A stretch of 64,000 bases of DNA from Natronococcus sp. A-GB1 (GTDB lineage Archaea; Halobacteriota; Halobacteria; Halobacteriales; Natrialbaceae), in assembly GCF_029688845.1 (NCBI RefSeq), contig NZ_JARUKW010000002.1, forward strand, positions 124,001 through 188,000, given 5' to 3'. Below are positions 53,390-63,685 of the stretch, one piece after another. The notes under the pieces are model-generated. The model made no database searches. It was given only the letters and a program-made list of their open reading frames with translations, and was not told the origin of the DNA. Both the position numbers and the translations under genes were made by a program. How positions within the stretch are numbered: the stretch's first letter is position 1; every line of letters starts with the position of its first letter.

Positions 53390-54076
53390 TCACGGGCTTC
53401 CGAGGGTTTGGTGGCGACGCAGCAGGTAGTAGCCGGCGAGGATCGGCTGTAACGGCGCCACAAACAGGGTCAGGAAGGCGAAGCCGAGGTAGAGCCCGGG
53501 ATTCGGTCGCCAGGTGTTGCTTCGAGTACAGACGTAGGCCGCATCCTGGTGGATCGCGATCGGAAACGCCCCGAAGGCGATCGCCCCGGAGAGCCCGATT
53601 ACGGTCAGCAACGGCCCCGGAAACGCGAGGGCGACGGCGACGACCGCCGCGACGAGCCCGACCACCGTCGTCGCGAATGAGACCGCGACGACGAGCCACC
53701 ACTCCGACCAGCCCGGCGGCGTCCCGAAGCGACGGTGGCGCCGAAAGAGGTAGACGACGCCCGCGATCGGCGCCCAGAGCAGCGCGAACGCCGCGTTGAG
53801 CCACGGGTTCGGTCGCCACTCGCCGCTCGCTCGCGGCTGTCGACGCACTCGACGCGCGTCCAGAAGGAGTGCCCCGGCTAACCCGATTGTCAGGAGCGTG
53901 TACCCGAATGTGCCGAACAGGACCAGCCCCCGCTGGAGCAGCGGGACCCCGAGATCGGCCTCCCGGAGCACCCCGACGACGCCGACGCCGATCACCGGCG
54001 GGAACAGATAGAGCAGTCGCTCCGCGACGCGGGCCCAGTCGAGTTCGACCGCACTCGAGGGCAACCTGAAGTCCAT
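53390..54076 (-). CDS. Multi-helix membrane protein, unknown function
   Basis: 228 residues with six predicted membrane segments. Two related short motifs, EWRPNPWLN and TWRPNPGLYLG, precede membrane helices in each half. This suggests an internal duplication of a small helix unit. No family named. Sits 6 bases from the haemoglobin gene end (convergent) and downstream of hemL. Confidence 0.65.
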   Translation of the reverse strand: MDFRLPSSAVELDWARVAERLLYLFPPVIGVGVVGVLREADLGVPLLQRGLVLFGTFGYTLLTIGLAGALLLDARRVRRQPRASGEWRPNPWLNAAFALLWAPIAGVVYLFRRHRRFGTPPGWSEWWLVVAVSFATTVVGLVAAVVAVALAFPGPLLTVIGLSGAIAFGAFPIAIHQDAAYVCTRSNTWRPNPGLYLGFAFLTLFVAPLQPILAGYYLLRRHQTLGSP

Positions 54077-54149
54077 CAGTCGTCGACACTCGAGTCGGTC
54101 GGCGGTCGCCCGTCCGTCCGCTGCCGAAGCTCCGCCATCACCGTCGCGA

Positions 54150-55496
54150 CTACAGCGCCTCCTTGTACGCCTCGAGGGTCTCCTCGACGTCCTCCTCGGT
54201 GTGGCCGTAGCTGACGAACTGGCACTCGAACTGGTTCTGCGAGAGGAACACGCCCCGCTCTTTCATCTGGCCCCAGAAGATCCGCCGCCAGCGGTCGGTC
54301 TCGGCGTTTTTGACGTCGGCCGCGTTCTTCGGACAGCTGTCGTAGCGCGGGCAGGTCGGCCGCTGTCGGCAGCCGTTCGAGCACTGCTCCTCGAGGGAGT
54401 TCGCGCCCGGTCCGTCGCGGGTGAAGATCACCTTGAACATACTGTCGGTGCCGGTGACGGTGTAGCTCGGCGCCTGCTCGGCGAGGATCTCCGTCAGCCC
54501 GCTCCGCAACTGCTCGCCGAGCCCGTTGACATGGTCGTAGACGTCGTTCTCGGCGGCGAACTGCAGGGTTTCGAGACCCGCGGCCATCGTGACGGGGTGG
54601 CCCGAGAACGTGCCGGCCTGGAACACCGGGCCCGAGGGTGCCAGCTGTTCGATGATCTCGGCGCGACCGCCGAGCGCGCCGACGGGGAAGCCGCCGCCGA
54701 CGATCTTGCCGAACGTCGTCAGGTCGGGGGTGACGCCGAACTCGCTCTGGGCACAGCCCAGTCCGCCGACCCGAAAGCCCGTGATCACCTCGTCGAAGAT
54801 CAGCAGCGAGCCGTGCTCGTCGGTGATCTCGCGGAGGAACTCGTGGTAGCCGTCCTCGGGGTAGACAACCCCGTGGTTCGCCAGGATGGGTTCGGTCATC
54901 ACTGCGGCAATGTCGTCGCCGTGTTCTTCGAAGACCTTCCGAATCGCGTCCTCGTCGTTGAACGGTACCGGGAGGGTGTGTTCGGCGAAAGACTGCGGAA
55001 CGCCCGCGGAGGAGGGGGCCGGGTTCTCGGCGTCGCCCTCGACCAGCGTCGACTCCTGGGCGCCGTGGTAGCCGCCCTGCATGACGACGATCTTGTTTCG
55101 CCCCGTGTACCCCCGGGCGAGTCGCACCGCGGAGGTGGTCGCTTCGGTGCCGGAGTTGACGAACCGGATCTTCTCGACGCTGGGTACGTGGCGAACGACG
55201 AACTCCGCAAGGTCAACCTCGATCTCGGTCGGGGTGCCGTAGATCGGCCCCTCGCTGGCGTTTCGCTGGATGCCCGCGCGAACGGGCTCGGGCAGGTCGT
55301 GGCCCAGCAGCAGCGGACCCAGCCCCATCACCCAGTCGATGTAGCGGTTGCCGTCCGCGTCGATGACGTGGCCGCCGTCGCCCTTCTGGACGAAGAATGG
55401 GTAGGGTTCGATCGCCGCCCGAACCGCCGAGTTGACGCCGCCGGGCATCACCGACAGCGCCCGGTCGTACAGCTCGCGAGAGTGATCGTCGGTCAT
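54150..55496 (-). CDS. hemL: Glutamate-1-semialdehyde 2,1-aminomutase
   Basis: 448 residues. Makes 5-aminolevulinate from glutamate-1-semialdehyde (C5 pathway) with PLP. Landmarks: [11 protein letters not shown] at residues 17-27, [48 protein letters not shown], and the PLP Lys in [19 protein letters not shown] Cys-rich insert near residue 365-385 ([18 protein letters not shown]) is absent from bacterial enzymes but, as I recall, seen in haloarchaeal ones. It might bind a metal. Confidence 0.95.
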   Translation of the reverse strand: MTDDHSRELYDRALSVMPGGVNSAVRAAIEPYPFFVQKGDGGHVIDADGNRYIDWVMGLGPLLLGHDLPEPVRAGIQRNASEGPIYGTPTEIEVDLAEFVVRHVPSVEKIRFVNSGTEATTSAVRLARGYTGRNKIVVMQGGYHGAQESTLVEGDAENPAPSSAGVPQSFAEHTLPVPFNDEDAIRKVFEEHGDDIAAVMTEPILANHGVVYPEDGYHEFLREITDEHGSLLIFDEVITGFRVGGLGCAQSEFGVTPDLTTFGKIVGGGFPVGALGGRAEIIEQLAPSGPVFQAGTFSGHPVTMAAGLETLQFAAENDVYDHVNGLGEQLRSGLTEILAEQAPSYTVTGTDSMFKVIFTRDGPGANSLEEQCSNGCRQRPTCPRYDSCPKNAADVKNAETDRWRRIFWGQMKERGVFLSQNQFECQFVSYGHTEEDVEETLEAYKEAL

Positions 55497-55592
55497 GGGC
55501 GAGCCTTACGAGCGGGACGGCAAAGTAGTACCGAGGTTCGCTCGTCGGTCCGCGCTCGAGCGGGCGACGCGCTCGCGACCTCGAGCCGACCG

Positions 55593-55605
55593 AAAAAAGC
55601 CGCGG
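55593..55605 (-). terminator. T-rich terminator-like site after the Amt-PII gene
   Basis: On the minus strand a GC-rich run (CCGCGGC) is followed by six T, about 25 bases after the amt stop. Runs of T are the usual archaeal termination signal. Confidence 0.4.
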
Positions 55606-55622
55606 TACCCGTTTCGATCCGA

Positions 55623-57374
55623 TCAGACCGCGTCGGTGCCGGTCTTTCCGGTTCGAATCTGGACGGCGCGCTCGACGGGGGTGACGAAGACCTTCCCGTC
55701 GCCGGACTCGCCGGTGTTCGCGCCCTCGCAGATCGCGTCGACGACCGTTTCGGCCGGGATGTCGGCGACGACGCACTCGATCTTGACCTTCTGGTGGAGG
55801 TCGACCGTGTACTCCTCGCCGCGCCACTGGCCCTTCTTGGCGGGCTGTGAACCACGACCCGAGACGTTCGTCACCGTCAGCGAGGGTGCGCCGGCCTCGG
55901 CGAGCGACTGCTTGACCGCGCCGAGGCGGTCGGGACGGACGATCGCGGTGACCATCTTGATCTCACCGCCGTTCGGGCTTCCCCCATCGGTTCGAATGCG
56001 CTTGTTGTCGACGCTTCCGCCGTCCGTCGCGACGTCTGGACCGCCGAACTCGGGGTAGGTGTCGACGCCGTGTTCAGTGACGTCGAGCCCGTCGCGCTCG
56101 TGTTCGGGGGTCACGCGGGCCTGTCCGATCGCTTTGAATGCGCCCCAGACGGCGGCGGTCGCGGCCACCGTCCAGACCGTGATCACGGCGACGCCGACGA
56201 GCTGTGGGACGAACGCGCTTGCCTCGATCGAGAGGATCCCGCCGGCGACGACGCCGCCGCCGATCGCGGTTCCCTCGATCGACCACAGCGGGTAGATCAC
56301 CAGTCCGAGCATTCCTGCGGTCCCGTGAACCGGGAACACCGCACAGACGTCGTCGATGTTGAGCCGCTCGTCGACGAACTTGAACACGATCGGGAGCTGG
56401 GCGCCGGCGAGGAAACCGATCGCGATCGCGCCCATCGGCGTGATGAGATTGGTCGGCCCCGTGACGCCGACGAGCCCGGCGAGCATCCCGTTGGCGACGT
56501 ACAGCGTGTCGACCTTGCCGTTTATCGCCAGCGAGACGCTCGAGGCACCGATCGCGCCCAGCCCCATCCCGAGGGCGGTGACCATCGCGACGCTACCGAC
56601 GTACTCGAAGTCGGCCAGCCCGACGACCTCGCCGGCCGCCGCGCCGGCGTCGACGTCGACGACCGTCGCGGCCGTCCCGACGTTGAAGCCGAACCAGCCG
56701 AAACAGAGGATCAGCGTCCCCAGGACGGCGAACGTCATCGAGTGGCCGGGAATGATGTTGACGCTGCCGTCGTCGTTGTACTTGTCCATCCGAGCGCCGA
56801 GCATCCAGGCGGCGGTGAGCCCGGCGACCCCGCCGACGCCGTGGACGACCATTCCGCCCGCGAAGTCCGAGAAGCCGAGACTCGCCAGGACCGGCTCCCC
56901 ACCGGGGGCGTACCAGACCATCGCGGCGACGACCGGGTAGATGACTGCCGCGAGCAGGAACGTGTAGGTGACGTACGCCCGGAGCCTCGCACGGCCGGCG
57001 ACGGCACCCGAGACGATCGTGGCGGCCGTCATTGCGAACACCGCGCTGAACAGCCACATCGCCCAGTCGAACGAGCCCTCGCCGAACATCGTCAGCGGGC
57101 CGGCGTCGCCGCCGCCCAGTGCCGCACCAACGTTGTTCGAGAGCCCCATCCCGATCACGAAGAAGACGAAGATGCCGACCGCCCAGGTCAGCATGTTCTT
57201 CGTCAGCTGGTTCGCGACGTTCTTCGAGCGGACCTGGCCCGCCTCGAGCATCGCGAAGCCGGCGTGCATGAAGAAGATCAGGAACGTCACGGTGAGTGCC
57301 CACATCAGGTTCATTCCCGTCGCGAGCTGCTCAATATCGGCCGTCGAGACCTCGAGGGCGATCGGCTCGATCAC
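55623..57374 (-). CDS. Ammonium transporter fused to a PII signalling domain (Amt-GlnK)
   Basis: 583 residues from a GTG start. Residues about 15-430 form an Amt channel with 11 helices. Landmarks are [13 protein letters not shown] at TM1 and the twin pore histidines in [11 protein letters not shown] and [13 protein letters not shown] linker of about 40 disordered residues joins it to a complete PII domain (about 472-583). Its elements are [19 protein letters not shown], a T-loop with the conserved Tyr ([10 protein letters not shown]), KVKIECVV, and the nucleotide-binding [22 protein letters not shown] normally is a separate GlnK trimer that plugs Amt; here it is tethered. No stop or frameshift separates the parts. 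Confidence 0.93.
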   Translation of the reverse strand: MIEPIALEVSTADIEQLATGMNLMWALTVTFLIFFMHAGFAMLEAGQVRSKNVANQLTKNMLTWAVGIFVFFVIGMGLSNNVGAALGGGDAGPLTMFGEGSFDWAMWLFSAVFAMTAATIVSGAVAGRARLRAYVTYTFLLAAVIYPVVAAMVWYAPGGEPVLASLGFSDFAGGMVVHGVGGVAGLTAAWMLGARMDKYNDDGSVNIIPGHSMTFAVLGTLILCFGWFGFNVGTAATVVDVDAGAAAGEVVGLADFEYVGSVAMVTALGMGLGAIGASSVSLAINGKVDTLYVANGMLAGLVGVTGPTNLITPMGAIAIGFLAGAQLPIVFKFVDERLNIDDVCAVFPVHGTAGMLGLVIYPLWSIEGTAIGGGVVAGGILSIEASAFVPQLVGVAVITVWTVAATAAVWGAFKAIGQARVTPEHERDGLDVTEHGVDTYPEFGGPDVATDGGSVDNKRIRTDGGSPNGGEIKMVTAIVRPDRLGAVKQSLAEAGAPSLTVTNVSGRGSQPAKKGQWRGEEYTVDLHQKVKIECVVADIPAETVVDAICEGANTGESGDGKVFVTPVERAVQIRTGKTGTDAV

Positions 57375-57848
57375 GAGCTACCCACCTCGGTCGTAGTCTT
57401 TCCGTCCGAATTTGGCAAACGACTGTCCACACCGAGTCCACTATCTTTTGCGTATGTGTTCGGATTCACGGGTATGGTTGATGGAAGTGAATGGTATAAG
57501 GATTAGTGTTGGTGAATGTGCACATATTGTTGGCTACCTGTGACAGACGTAGATATTTATAAGCGATATATTCTGTATAAGGCCATCCGAGAGCGGCTGC
57601 GATCGCGGTTCCGACCGCTGACGTACCGGTTGCGAACGACGTTCACGTGAGATCATCGACGCTCGAGGTAAATTTCTCTCTCGTCGGTGTCGATCCGAGC
57701 TCGCGCGGAAAATGTTGCCCCATCTACGTTCCGATCGACCTGCAGATGGACGTTCGTCAGAAACCGCCGACGCTGCGCTCGTACGGCACTCGACGAGCGA
57801 TCGGGTGTTCGTTCCCCGAACGGCCACTCGGTGACGGCGCGACTGCGA
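57375..57848. other. AT-rich spacer between amt-PII and hemB, with promoter-like elements
   Basis: 474 bases without a convincing gene. The left part (57440-57590) is much more AT-rich than the surroundings, with TTATA-type elements on the minus strand at about 57495-57503 and 57550-57560. These are candidate amt promoters that would give a leader of over 100 bases. An 11-base palindrome GAACG-A-CGTTC lies at 57634-57644. Open frames in the right part lack family sequence. Confidence 0.5.
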
Positions 57849-58877
<1,029 letters not shown>

Positions 58878-58926
58878 ACCTGCCCTATCGAGGGCACGTC
58901 CAAAAGCGGTGCGCTCGAGGACGGGG

Positions 58927-60024
58927 TCAGGACATCGTCTCGTCACCGACCTCGGGGTTCTCGCGGACAAACTCGACTAGGGCGTCGACGTAGGACTCGA
59001 ACGGTGGACACTCGATCCCGGTTCCGGCGAGCGCGCGCCGGGTGTTCGGACAGGCGTACCGCGTCGGATGGTCCAGATAGTCGAGCGTCGCGGGCTCGGC
59101 GGGCACTCCTCGCGCCGCGGCGGCGTCCAGCAGGCGCCTCGTGACCGATTTCGAGCCGGGCACCGAGAGGACGCGGTGTCCGATCGCGTCGGCGACGGCG
59201 TCGACGAACGCAGGCACAGACAGCGGCGCCGGATCACACAGCTGGTACACCTCGCCAGTGGTGTCTTCGCGGGCGCTCAGGTGATCGATCGCGTCGATGA
59301 CGAAATCCCGTGGAACGACGTTGAGCTCGCTCCCGGCCGCACCGGGGAGGCTGGTCGTCACCGACAACCACGACGGCTGAGAACGGAGCATCCGGAGCAG
59401 GTAGTACGGTCCATCGTACTTCTCGGTTTCGCCCGTTTCGCTGTCGCCGACGGTGATCGCCGGCCGGTAGATCGTCGCCGGGAGCCCGTCGGCCAGTCGC
59501 TTCTGGACGGCGACTTCGGCCTCGTACTTCGTCCGTTCGTAGTGGTTGTTGAACGTCTGGCCCTCACGCAGGTGGGCCTCAGTGAAGACCCCGTCGTACC
59601 GACCGCTGACGTAACACGTGCTGACGTACTGGAACCGGTCGACATCGAGCTCCTCGGCGACGTCGAGGACGCGTTCGGTTCCCCGGACGTTGACCGCCTC
59701 GGCTGGTTCGGGATCGACGGCCAGGTCGTAGATCGCCGCGAGGTGGTACAGCTCCTCGACGGGCTCGAGTTCGGCCAGCGAGTTCTCGAGTCCGAGCCCG
59801 GGCTCGGTGATATCGCCCTCGTAGAGTCGGATCCGGTCGTCGTCGGGGCCGGCGAGTTCGGCCGCGCGGCGCTCGGCGAGTGCGCGGTACGTCGGCTGGA
59901 CCAGACAGGCGATCGGCCCGTCGCCGCGCTCGAGCAGTCGATCGACCAGCGCCGAGCCCAGAAAACCGGGGAAGCCGGTGAGGAGGACGGTCGGTGGCTC
60001 CCCGTCGCCGTCGTCGCCGCTCAT
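58927..60024 (-). CDS. Extended SDR-family reductase (thioester/fatty-acyl reductase-like)
   Basis: 365 residues. N-terminal NAD(P) motif [17 protein letters not shown] (TGxxGxxG), the [14 protein letters not shown] strand, and the catalytic Tyr-x3-Lys in YERTKYEAE. The pattern with [10 protein letters not shown] and DITEPGLGL is closest to the acyl-reductase-like SDRs. ATG 60024 overlaps the stop of the aldehyde dehydrogenase gene by four bases (ATGA), so both enzymes are probably made together and may act on the same aldehyde/acid chain. Substrate unknown. Confidence 0.85.
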   Translation of the reverse strand: MSGDDGDGEPPTVLLTGFPGFLGSALVDRLLERGDGPIACLVQPTYRALAERRAAELAGPDDDRIRLYEGDITEPGLGLENSLAELEPVEELYHLAAIYDLAVDPEPAEAVNVRGTERVLDVAEELDVDRFQYVSTCYVSGRYDGVFTEAHLREGQTFNNHYERTKYEAEVAVQKRLADGLPATIYRPAITVGDSETGETEKYDGPYYLLRMLRSQPSWLSVTTSLPGAAGSELNVVPRDFVIDAIDHLSAREDTTGEVYQLCDPAPLSVPAFVDAVADAIGHRVLSVPGSKSVTRRLLDAAAARGVPAEPATLDYLDHPTRYACPNTRRALAGTGIECPPFESYVDALVEFVRENPEVGDETMS

Positions 60025-61628
60025 CGGAGCCACCTCGCGACGCTCGCGGCGGTCGGCAGCCGGCGTTGCAGCCGCGTCAGCGTGACCATCCCGCGGGCGT
60101 ACCAGGAGGTCGGTACGCCCGGCGGTGCGTCGAGCGGCCCGACCCGGGAGGTAGCGATCGTTCGGGTCTCGAGGTAGCGATCGATCCCCTCGGGGCCGTG
60201 GCGCCGGCCGAGTCCGGAGTCGCCGACCCCGCCCATCGGGGCATCGATCGCCGCCCAGCCGGAGACGTAGGCGTCGTTGACACAGACGGTGCCGCAGTCG
60301 ATCTCACGGGCGACCTCGAGGCCCCGGTCTCGACTGCCAGTCCAGACGCTGGCGTTCAGCCCGTACGGGGAGTCGTTGGCCGCCTCGATCGCCGTCTCGG
60401 CGTCTGGAACGGGCTGTACGGAGACGACAGGGCCGAACGTCTCCTCGCGGGCGACCAGTGAGTCGGGATCGACGCCGGTCAGGATCGTCGGCTCGTAACA
60501 GAACGGGCCGACGTCAGGCCGGTGGCGACCGCCGGTGAGCAGGGACGCCCCCGAGTCGACGGCGTCCTCGACGTGGGTCTCGACCTGCTCGAGGTGGTCG
60601 CCGTCGATCAGCGAGCCAACGTCGTCCTCGAAGTCGAAGCCGGTGCCCAGTGAGAGCCGCCGCGTCTCGCCGACGAAGGCGTCGACGAACGCGTCGTACA
60701 CCGACTTGTCGACGTAGATGCGCTCGGCGGCGAGACAGAGCTGGCCAGCATTGGTAAAACAGGCCTGGACTGCACCGCGGGCGGCCTCCTCGACGTCGGC
60801 GTCGTCGAGCACGACCAGCGGATTCTTCCCGCCGAGTTCGAGCGAGCAGTCGATCAGGTTCCGACCGGCCCGCGCGGCGACGATCCGACCGGTCTCGGTG
60901 CTCCCCGTGAAGCTCACGTAGTCGACGTGGTCGATCAGTGTCGGGCCGGCGACGGACCCTGCTCCCGTCACGATTTCGAGGACGCCGTCGGGAAGGCCGG
61001 CTCGCTCGAGCAACTCGACGAGCGCGAGCGCAATAAACGGCGTCTTCTCGTCGGGCTTTAGGACAACGGTGTTCCCGGCGAGCAGTGCGGGAACAACGTC
61101 GGTGAGCGAGAGTGTGAGCGGGTAGTTCCACGGGGAGATAACGCCGACGACGCCGACCGGGTTCTTCGTGACGCTGGCGGTCGTCGCCGGCGGGATCGCC
61201 CCGCGCCGGCGTTCGTCGGTAACCGCTGTCGGTCCGCTGTCAGCGTAGTACGAGCAGGTCAGCGGTACATCGAGTACCTCCTCGACGGCGTGGCGGCGGG
61301 ACTTGCCCGTCTCGAGCTGGAGCAGATCCAGCAGCTCCGCGCGGTGTTTGAGGACGAGGTCGCCGAACCGCTCGAGGATCGTGGCACGCTCGTCGACCGG
61401 CGTCTCGGCCCAGTTCGACTGTGCGTCGCGGGCACGCTCGACGGCCCTCTCGACGTCGCGTTCCGTACACGCGGGGACGTCGCCGATTTCGCCGTCCGTC
61501 GCAGGAGCACGAACGGTGAACTGCTCTGCCGAGTCGGCAGCGACACGGTTCGACAGCGTCTCGAGTCGGTTCGGCGAAAGCTGCGTCGCGGAGAGTGCAG
61601 CCGCCGTTGTCTCTGATTCTATCGTCAT
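60021..61628 (-). CDS. NAD(P)-dependent aldehyde dehydrogenase, succinate-semialdehyde type
   Basis: 535 residues. Active-site Cys in FTNAGQLCLAAER, general base Glu in LELGGKNPLVVLDDAD, SFTGSTETG, and the VVGVISPWNYPLTL cofactor loop. The sequence is closest by eye to succinic semialdehyde dehydrogenases. The C-terminus is longer than usual by about 50 residues (VPTSWYARGMVTLTRLQ..., Arg-rich), possibly a membrane-associating helix. It is the first gene of the pair with the SDR. Confidence 0.88.
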   Translation of the reverse strand: MTIESETTAAALSATQLSPNRLETLSNRVAADSAEQFTVRAPATDGEIGDVPACTERDVERAVERARDAQSNWAETPVDERATILERFGDLVLKHRAELLDLLQLETGKSRRHAVEEVLDVPLTCSYYADSGPTAVTDERRRGAIPPATTASVTKNPVGVVGVISPWNYPLTLSLTDVVPALLAGNTVVLKPDEKTPFIALALVELLERAGLPDGVLEIVTGAGSVAGPTLIDHVDYVSFTGSTETGRIVAARAGRNLIDCSLELGGKNPLVVLDDADVEEAARGAVQACFTNAGQLCLAAERIYVDKSVYDAFVDAFVGETRRLSLGTGFDFEDDVGSLIDGDHLEQVETHVEDAVDSGASLLTGGRHRPDVGPFCYEPTILTGVDPDSLVAREETFGPVVSVQPVPDAETAIEAANDSPYGLNASVWTGSRDRGLEVAREIDCGTVCVNDAYVSGWAAIDAPMGGVGDSGLGRRHGPEGIDRYLETRTIATSRVGPLDAPPGVPTSWYARGMVTLTRLQRRLPTAASVARWLR

Positions 61629-61818
61629 TCTGTACTATGCCTCACCTGTTGAGTGACGAGACGGTATCTCCATGGTTCGGGGGGTATTCTTCCAGCGAGA
61701 GTATCTTGGTACCCCGCCCTGATTCGGCGGAGTTCTCAGACGGTTTACTGTAAGTCAGTTCCGGCGCAACCGCCATTCGGGTAGCGGTTGCACCGGGAAA
61801 TCGGTACAGCAATCCGTC

Positions 61819-63297
61819 TCAGTCGTCCGAGGCCACTTCGTCGGCCCGCAGCCGATCCATGTCCTCGCTGGCGAGTTCCCGGATCTTCTCGTTGGTGAAT
61901 GTCTCGCCGTTGTACAGGACGCTGACGAGCCAGATCGTTATTAGGGCCGACAGCGTCGCCGGCACGGCGGGCTCGACCTGCCCCTGTCCGGCGATGATTT
62001 CGGGCGAGCCGAGGCCGAACTCCCAGATGACGAAGACGATCCCGCCGACGATGAAGCCGGGCAGTCCGGCCTCGCGGACGGTGCCGTCCCAGAGCATCAT
62101 CAGCAGGCCGGCGAACAGCACGGACATGATGCCCATCCCGAGAGTGTTGATCACGATGATCTCGATCCCGCTGAACGCGATCACCGCGGCACCGACGCCG
62201 AAGACGACGATCGCGATTCGCGTGACCAGGACGAGGCGGTCCTCGTTGACCGCCTCGCGGCCGCCGCGGATCGGGATGTAGATGTCGTTGATGAAACTCG
62301 TCGCGCCAGCGAGCAGAAACGAGTCCGCACCCGTGATAACTGAGGAGACCGCCGCGGCGAGCAATAGGCCGGCCAGCGCGTCGGGGAGCGTGTTCGTGAT
62401 CGTCCAGGCGAAGGCCATCTCGGAGGCGATGTCGGCCCCCTGGGCGTTCGCGATCATCCCGGCGGCCGCCGAGAGGATCCCGAAGCCCGTGATGATCGTC
62501 CCCGCGAGGAAGGTCCCGAACATCGCGACTTGCCTGTTCTTGGCGGACCAGGTTCGCTGGAGCATCTGCTGTTGGGCGCCGGCGACGGTGAGGTACATCA
62601 GGTACCAGGTCCCGATCTGGACGATCCCCACGCCGAACCAGTTCATGTGCTCGCTCGGCACGTCCGCGGAGATCGCTCCGACGCCGCCGACGTTCGAGAC
62701 GGCAAGCGGGATCGCGATGATCATTCCGACGATGATGACGACGCCGTGGAGCGTGTCGGTGTAGGCGACCGTGCTCATCCCGCCGTAGGCGGTGAGCCCC
62801 ACGAAGATGGCGACGCTGATCCAGAACGCCGTCGTAAGATTCATTCCCGTGGTGACCGCGAGCACCGATGCCATCCCGATCGTCTGACCGGCAGTGAGCG
62901 CGACCTGTCCGGCGACGGTAAACAGTCCGGCAAAGTACTGCGTGTACTCCCCGTATACCCGGCCGAGCAGTTCGGGAACGCTCACGACGTCGAACGAGTA
63001 AATAAAGCCGATGAACAGCGTCATCGTCATCCAGGCCAGCCCCTGGGTCATGGCGTACCACTGGGCGCTGATGCCCTCGATGAACGCGTGCTGAGCGAGT
63101 CCCATCGTGAGTCCGCTCCCCGCGAACGTCGCGAAGTACGTCATCAGGTAGACCGGCAGGCTCAGATTTCGGCCGGCCAGCGTGAACTCGACGTACCCCT
63201 CGCCGGCGCCCCGTCCGTACCAGAGTCCGACGGCAAGCGTCACCGCGAAGTACCCGATCATCGTCGCGACGATCGGATCAGTAAGCGTATCAATCAT
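61819..63297 (-). CDS. Sodium:solute symporter (SSS family)
   Basis: 492 residues, about 13 membrane segments. SSS landmarks: YVEFTLAGRNLSLPVYLMTY (TM1-2, Na2 site), GLTMGLAQHAFIEGISAQWY, and SSVITGADSFLLAGATSFINDIY (TM8, with the Ser/Thr pair of the sodium site). C-terminal cytoplasmic tail acidic. Substrate (acetate, sugar, amino acid or proline) is not determined. Divergent from the TrmB-type gene across 388 bases; that regulator may control it. Confidence 0.9.
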   Translation of the reverse strand: MIDTLTDPIVATMIGYFAVTLAVGLWYGRGAGEGYVEFTLAGRNLSLPVYLMTYFATFAGSGLTMGLAQHAFIEGISAQWYAMTQGLAWMTMTLFIGFIYSFDVVSVPELLGRVYGEYTQYFAGLFTVAGQVALTAGQTIGMASVLAVTTGMNLTTAFWISVAIFVGLTAYGGMSTVAYTDTLHGVVIIVGMIIAIPLAVSNVGGVGAISADVPSEHMNWFGVGIVQIGTWYLMYLTVAGAQQQMLQRTWSAKNRQVAMFGTFLAGTIITGFGILSAAAGMIANAQGADIASEMAFAWTITNTLPDALAGLLLAAAVSSVITGADSFLLAGATSFINDIYIPIRGGREAVNEDRLVLVTRIAIVVFGVGAAVIAFSGIEIIVINTLGMGIMSVLFAGLLMMLWDGTVREAGLPGFIVGGIVFVIWEFGLGSPEIIAGQGQVEPAVPATLSALITIWLVSVLYNGETFTNEKIRELASEDMDRLRADEVASDD

Positions 63298-63685
63298 ACA
63301 GATACCACGTGAAAAATTCCACTCTCGTCATACGATACCTCTCTCAATTGGAAATTTGCCGAAACGGCCTGCAAGTGTAGGCCGCTTATCAGCTTCTCAG
63401 CGAGCCATTCGGAGTCACAGCTGGTACTCCCCCAGTGGTAGCGACTCGGCGGACGGCCACAGCGCTTCTTCCGGAAGACTGTCGCCGATGCGTTGTCACC
63501 GGCGGAGCAACACCCTATAGTAACAACTGAAGACGAGTGCTGGCGGTTTGACTGTTGCCGTCTGGTAAGATCAATCGATTGGCAGTACCGGTGGCTGTCC
63601 GTGCGGCGGAACGGAGCTCGGTCAACTGGGGTGAACGATACCGCGAGAACGTCCGACTTTTAGCCGCCGATACCCGTGTCCACGT
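63298..63685. promoter_or_regulatory. Divergent control region between SSS symporter and TrmB-type gene
   Basis: 388 bases without a gene. Two symmetric elements stand out. One is a stem-loop CGGCCT-N8-AGGCCG (63365-63384), near the symporter side. The other is a 12-bp palindrome TCTTCCGGAAGA (63467-63478), in the middle. A TTTTA box (63657-63662) precedes the TrmB ATG by about 26 bases. Confidence 0.45.

Noticed and set aside
55648-55660. GGTTCGAATC, resembling a tRNA T-loop
   Set aside because: It lies inside the PII-domain codons near the end of the Amt-PII gene and has no flanking acceptor or anticodon arms.
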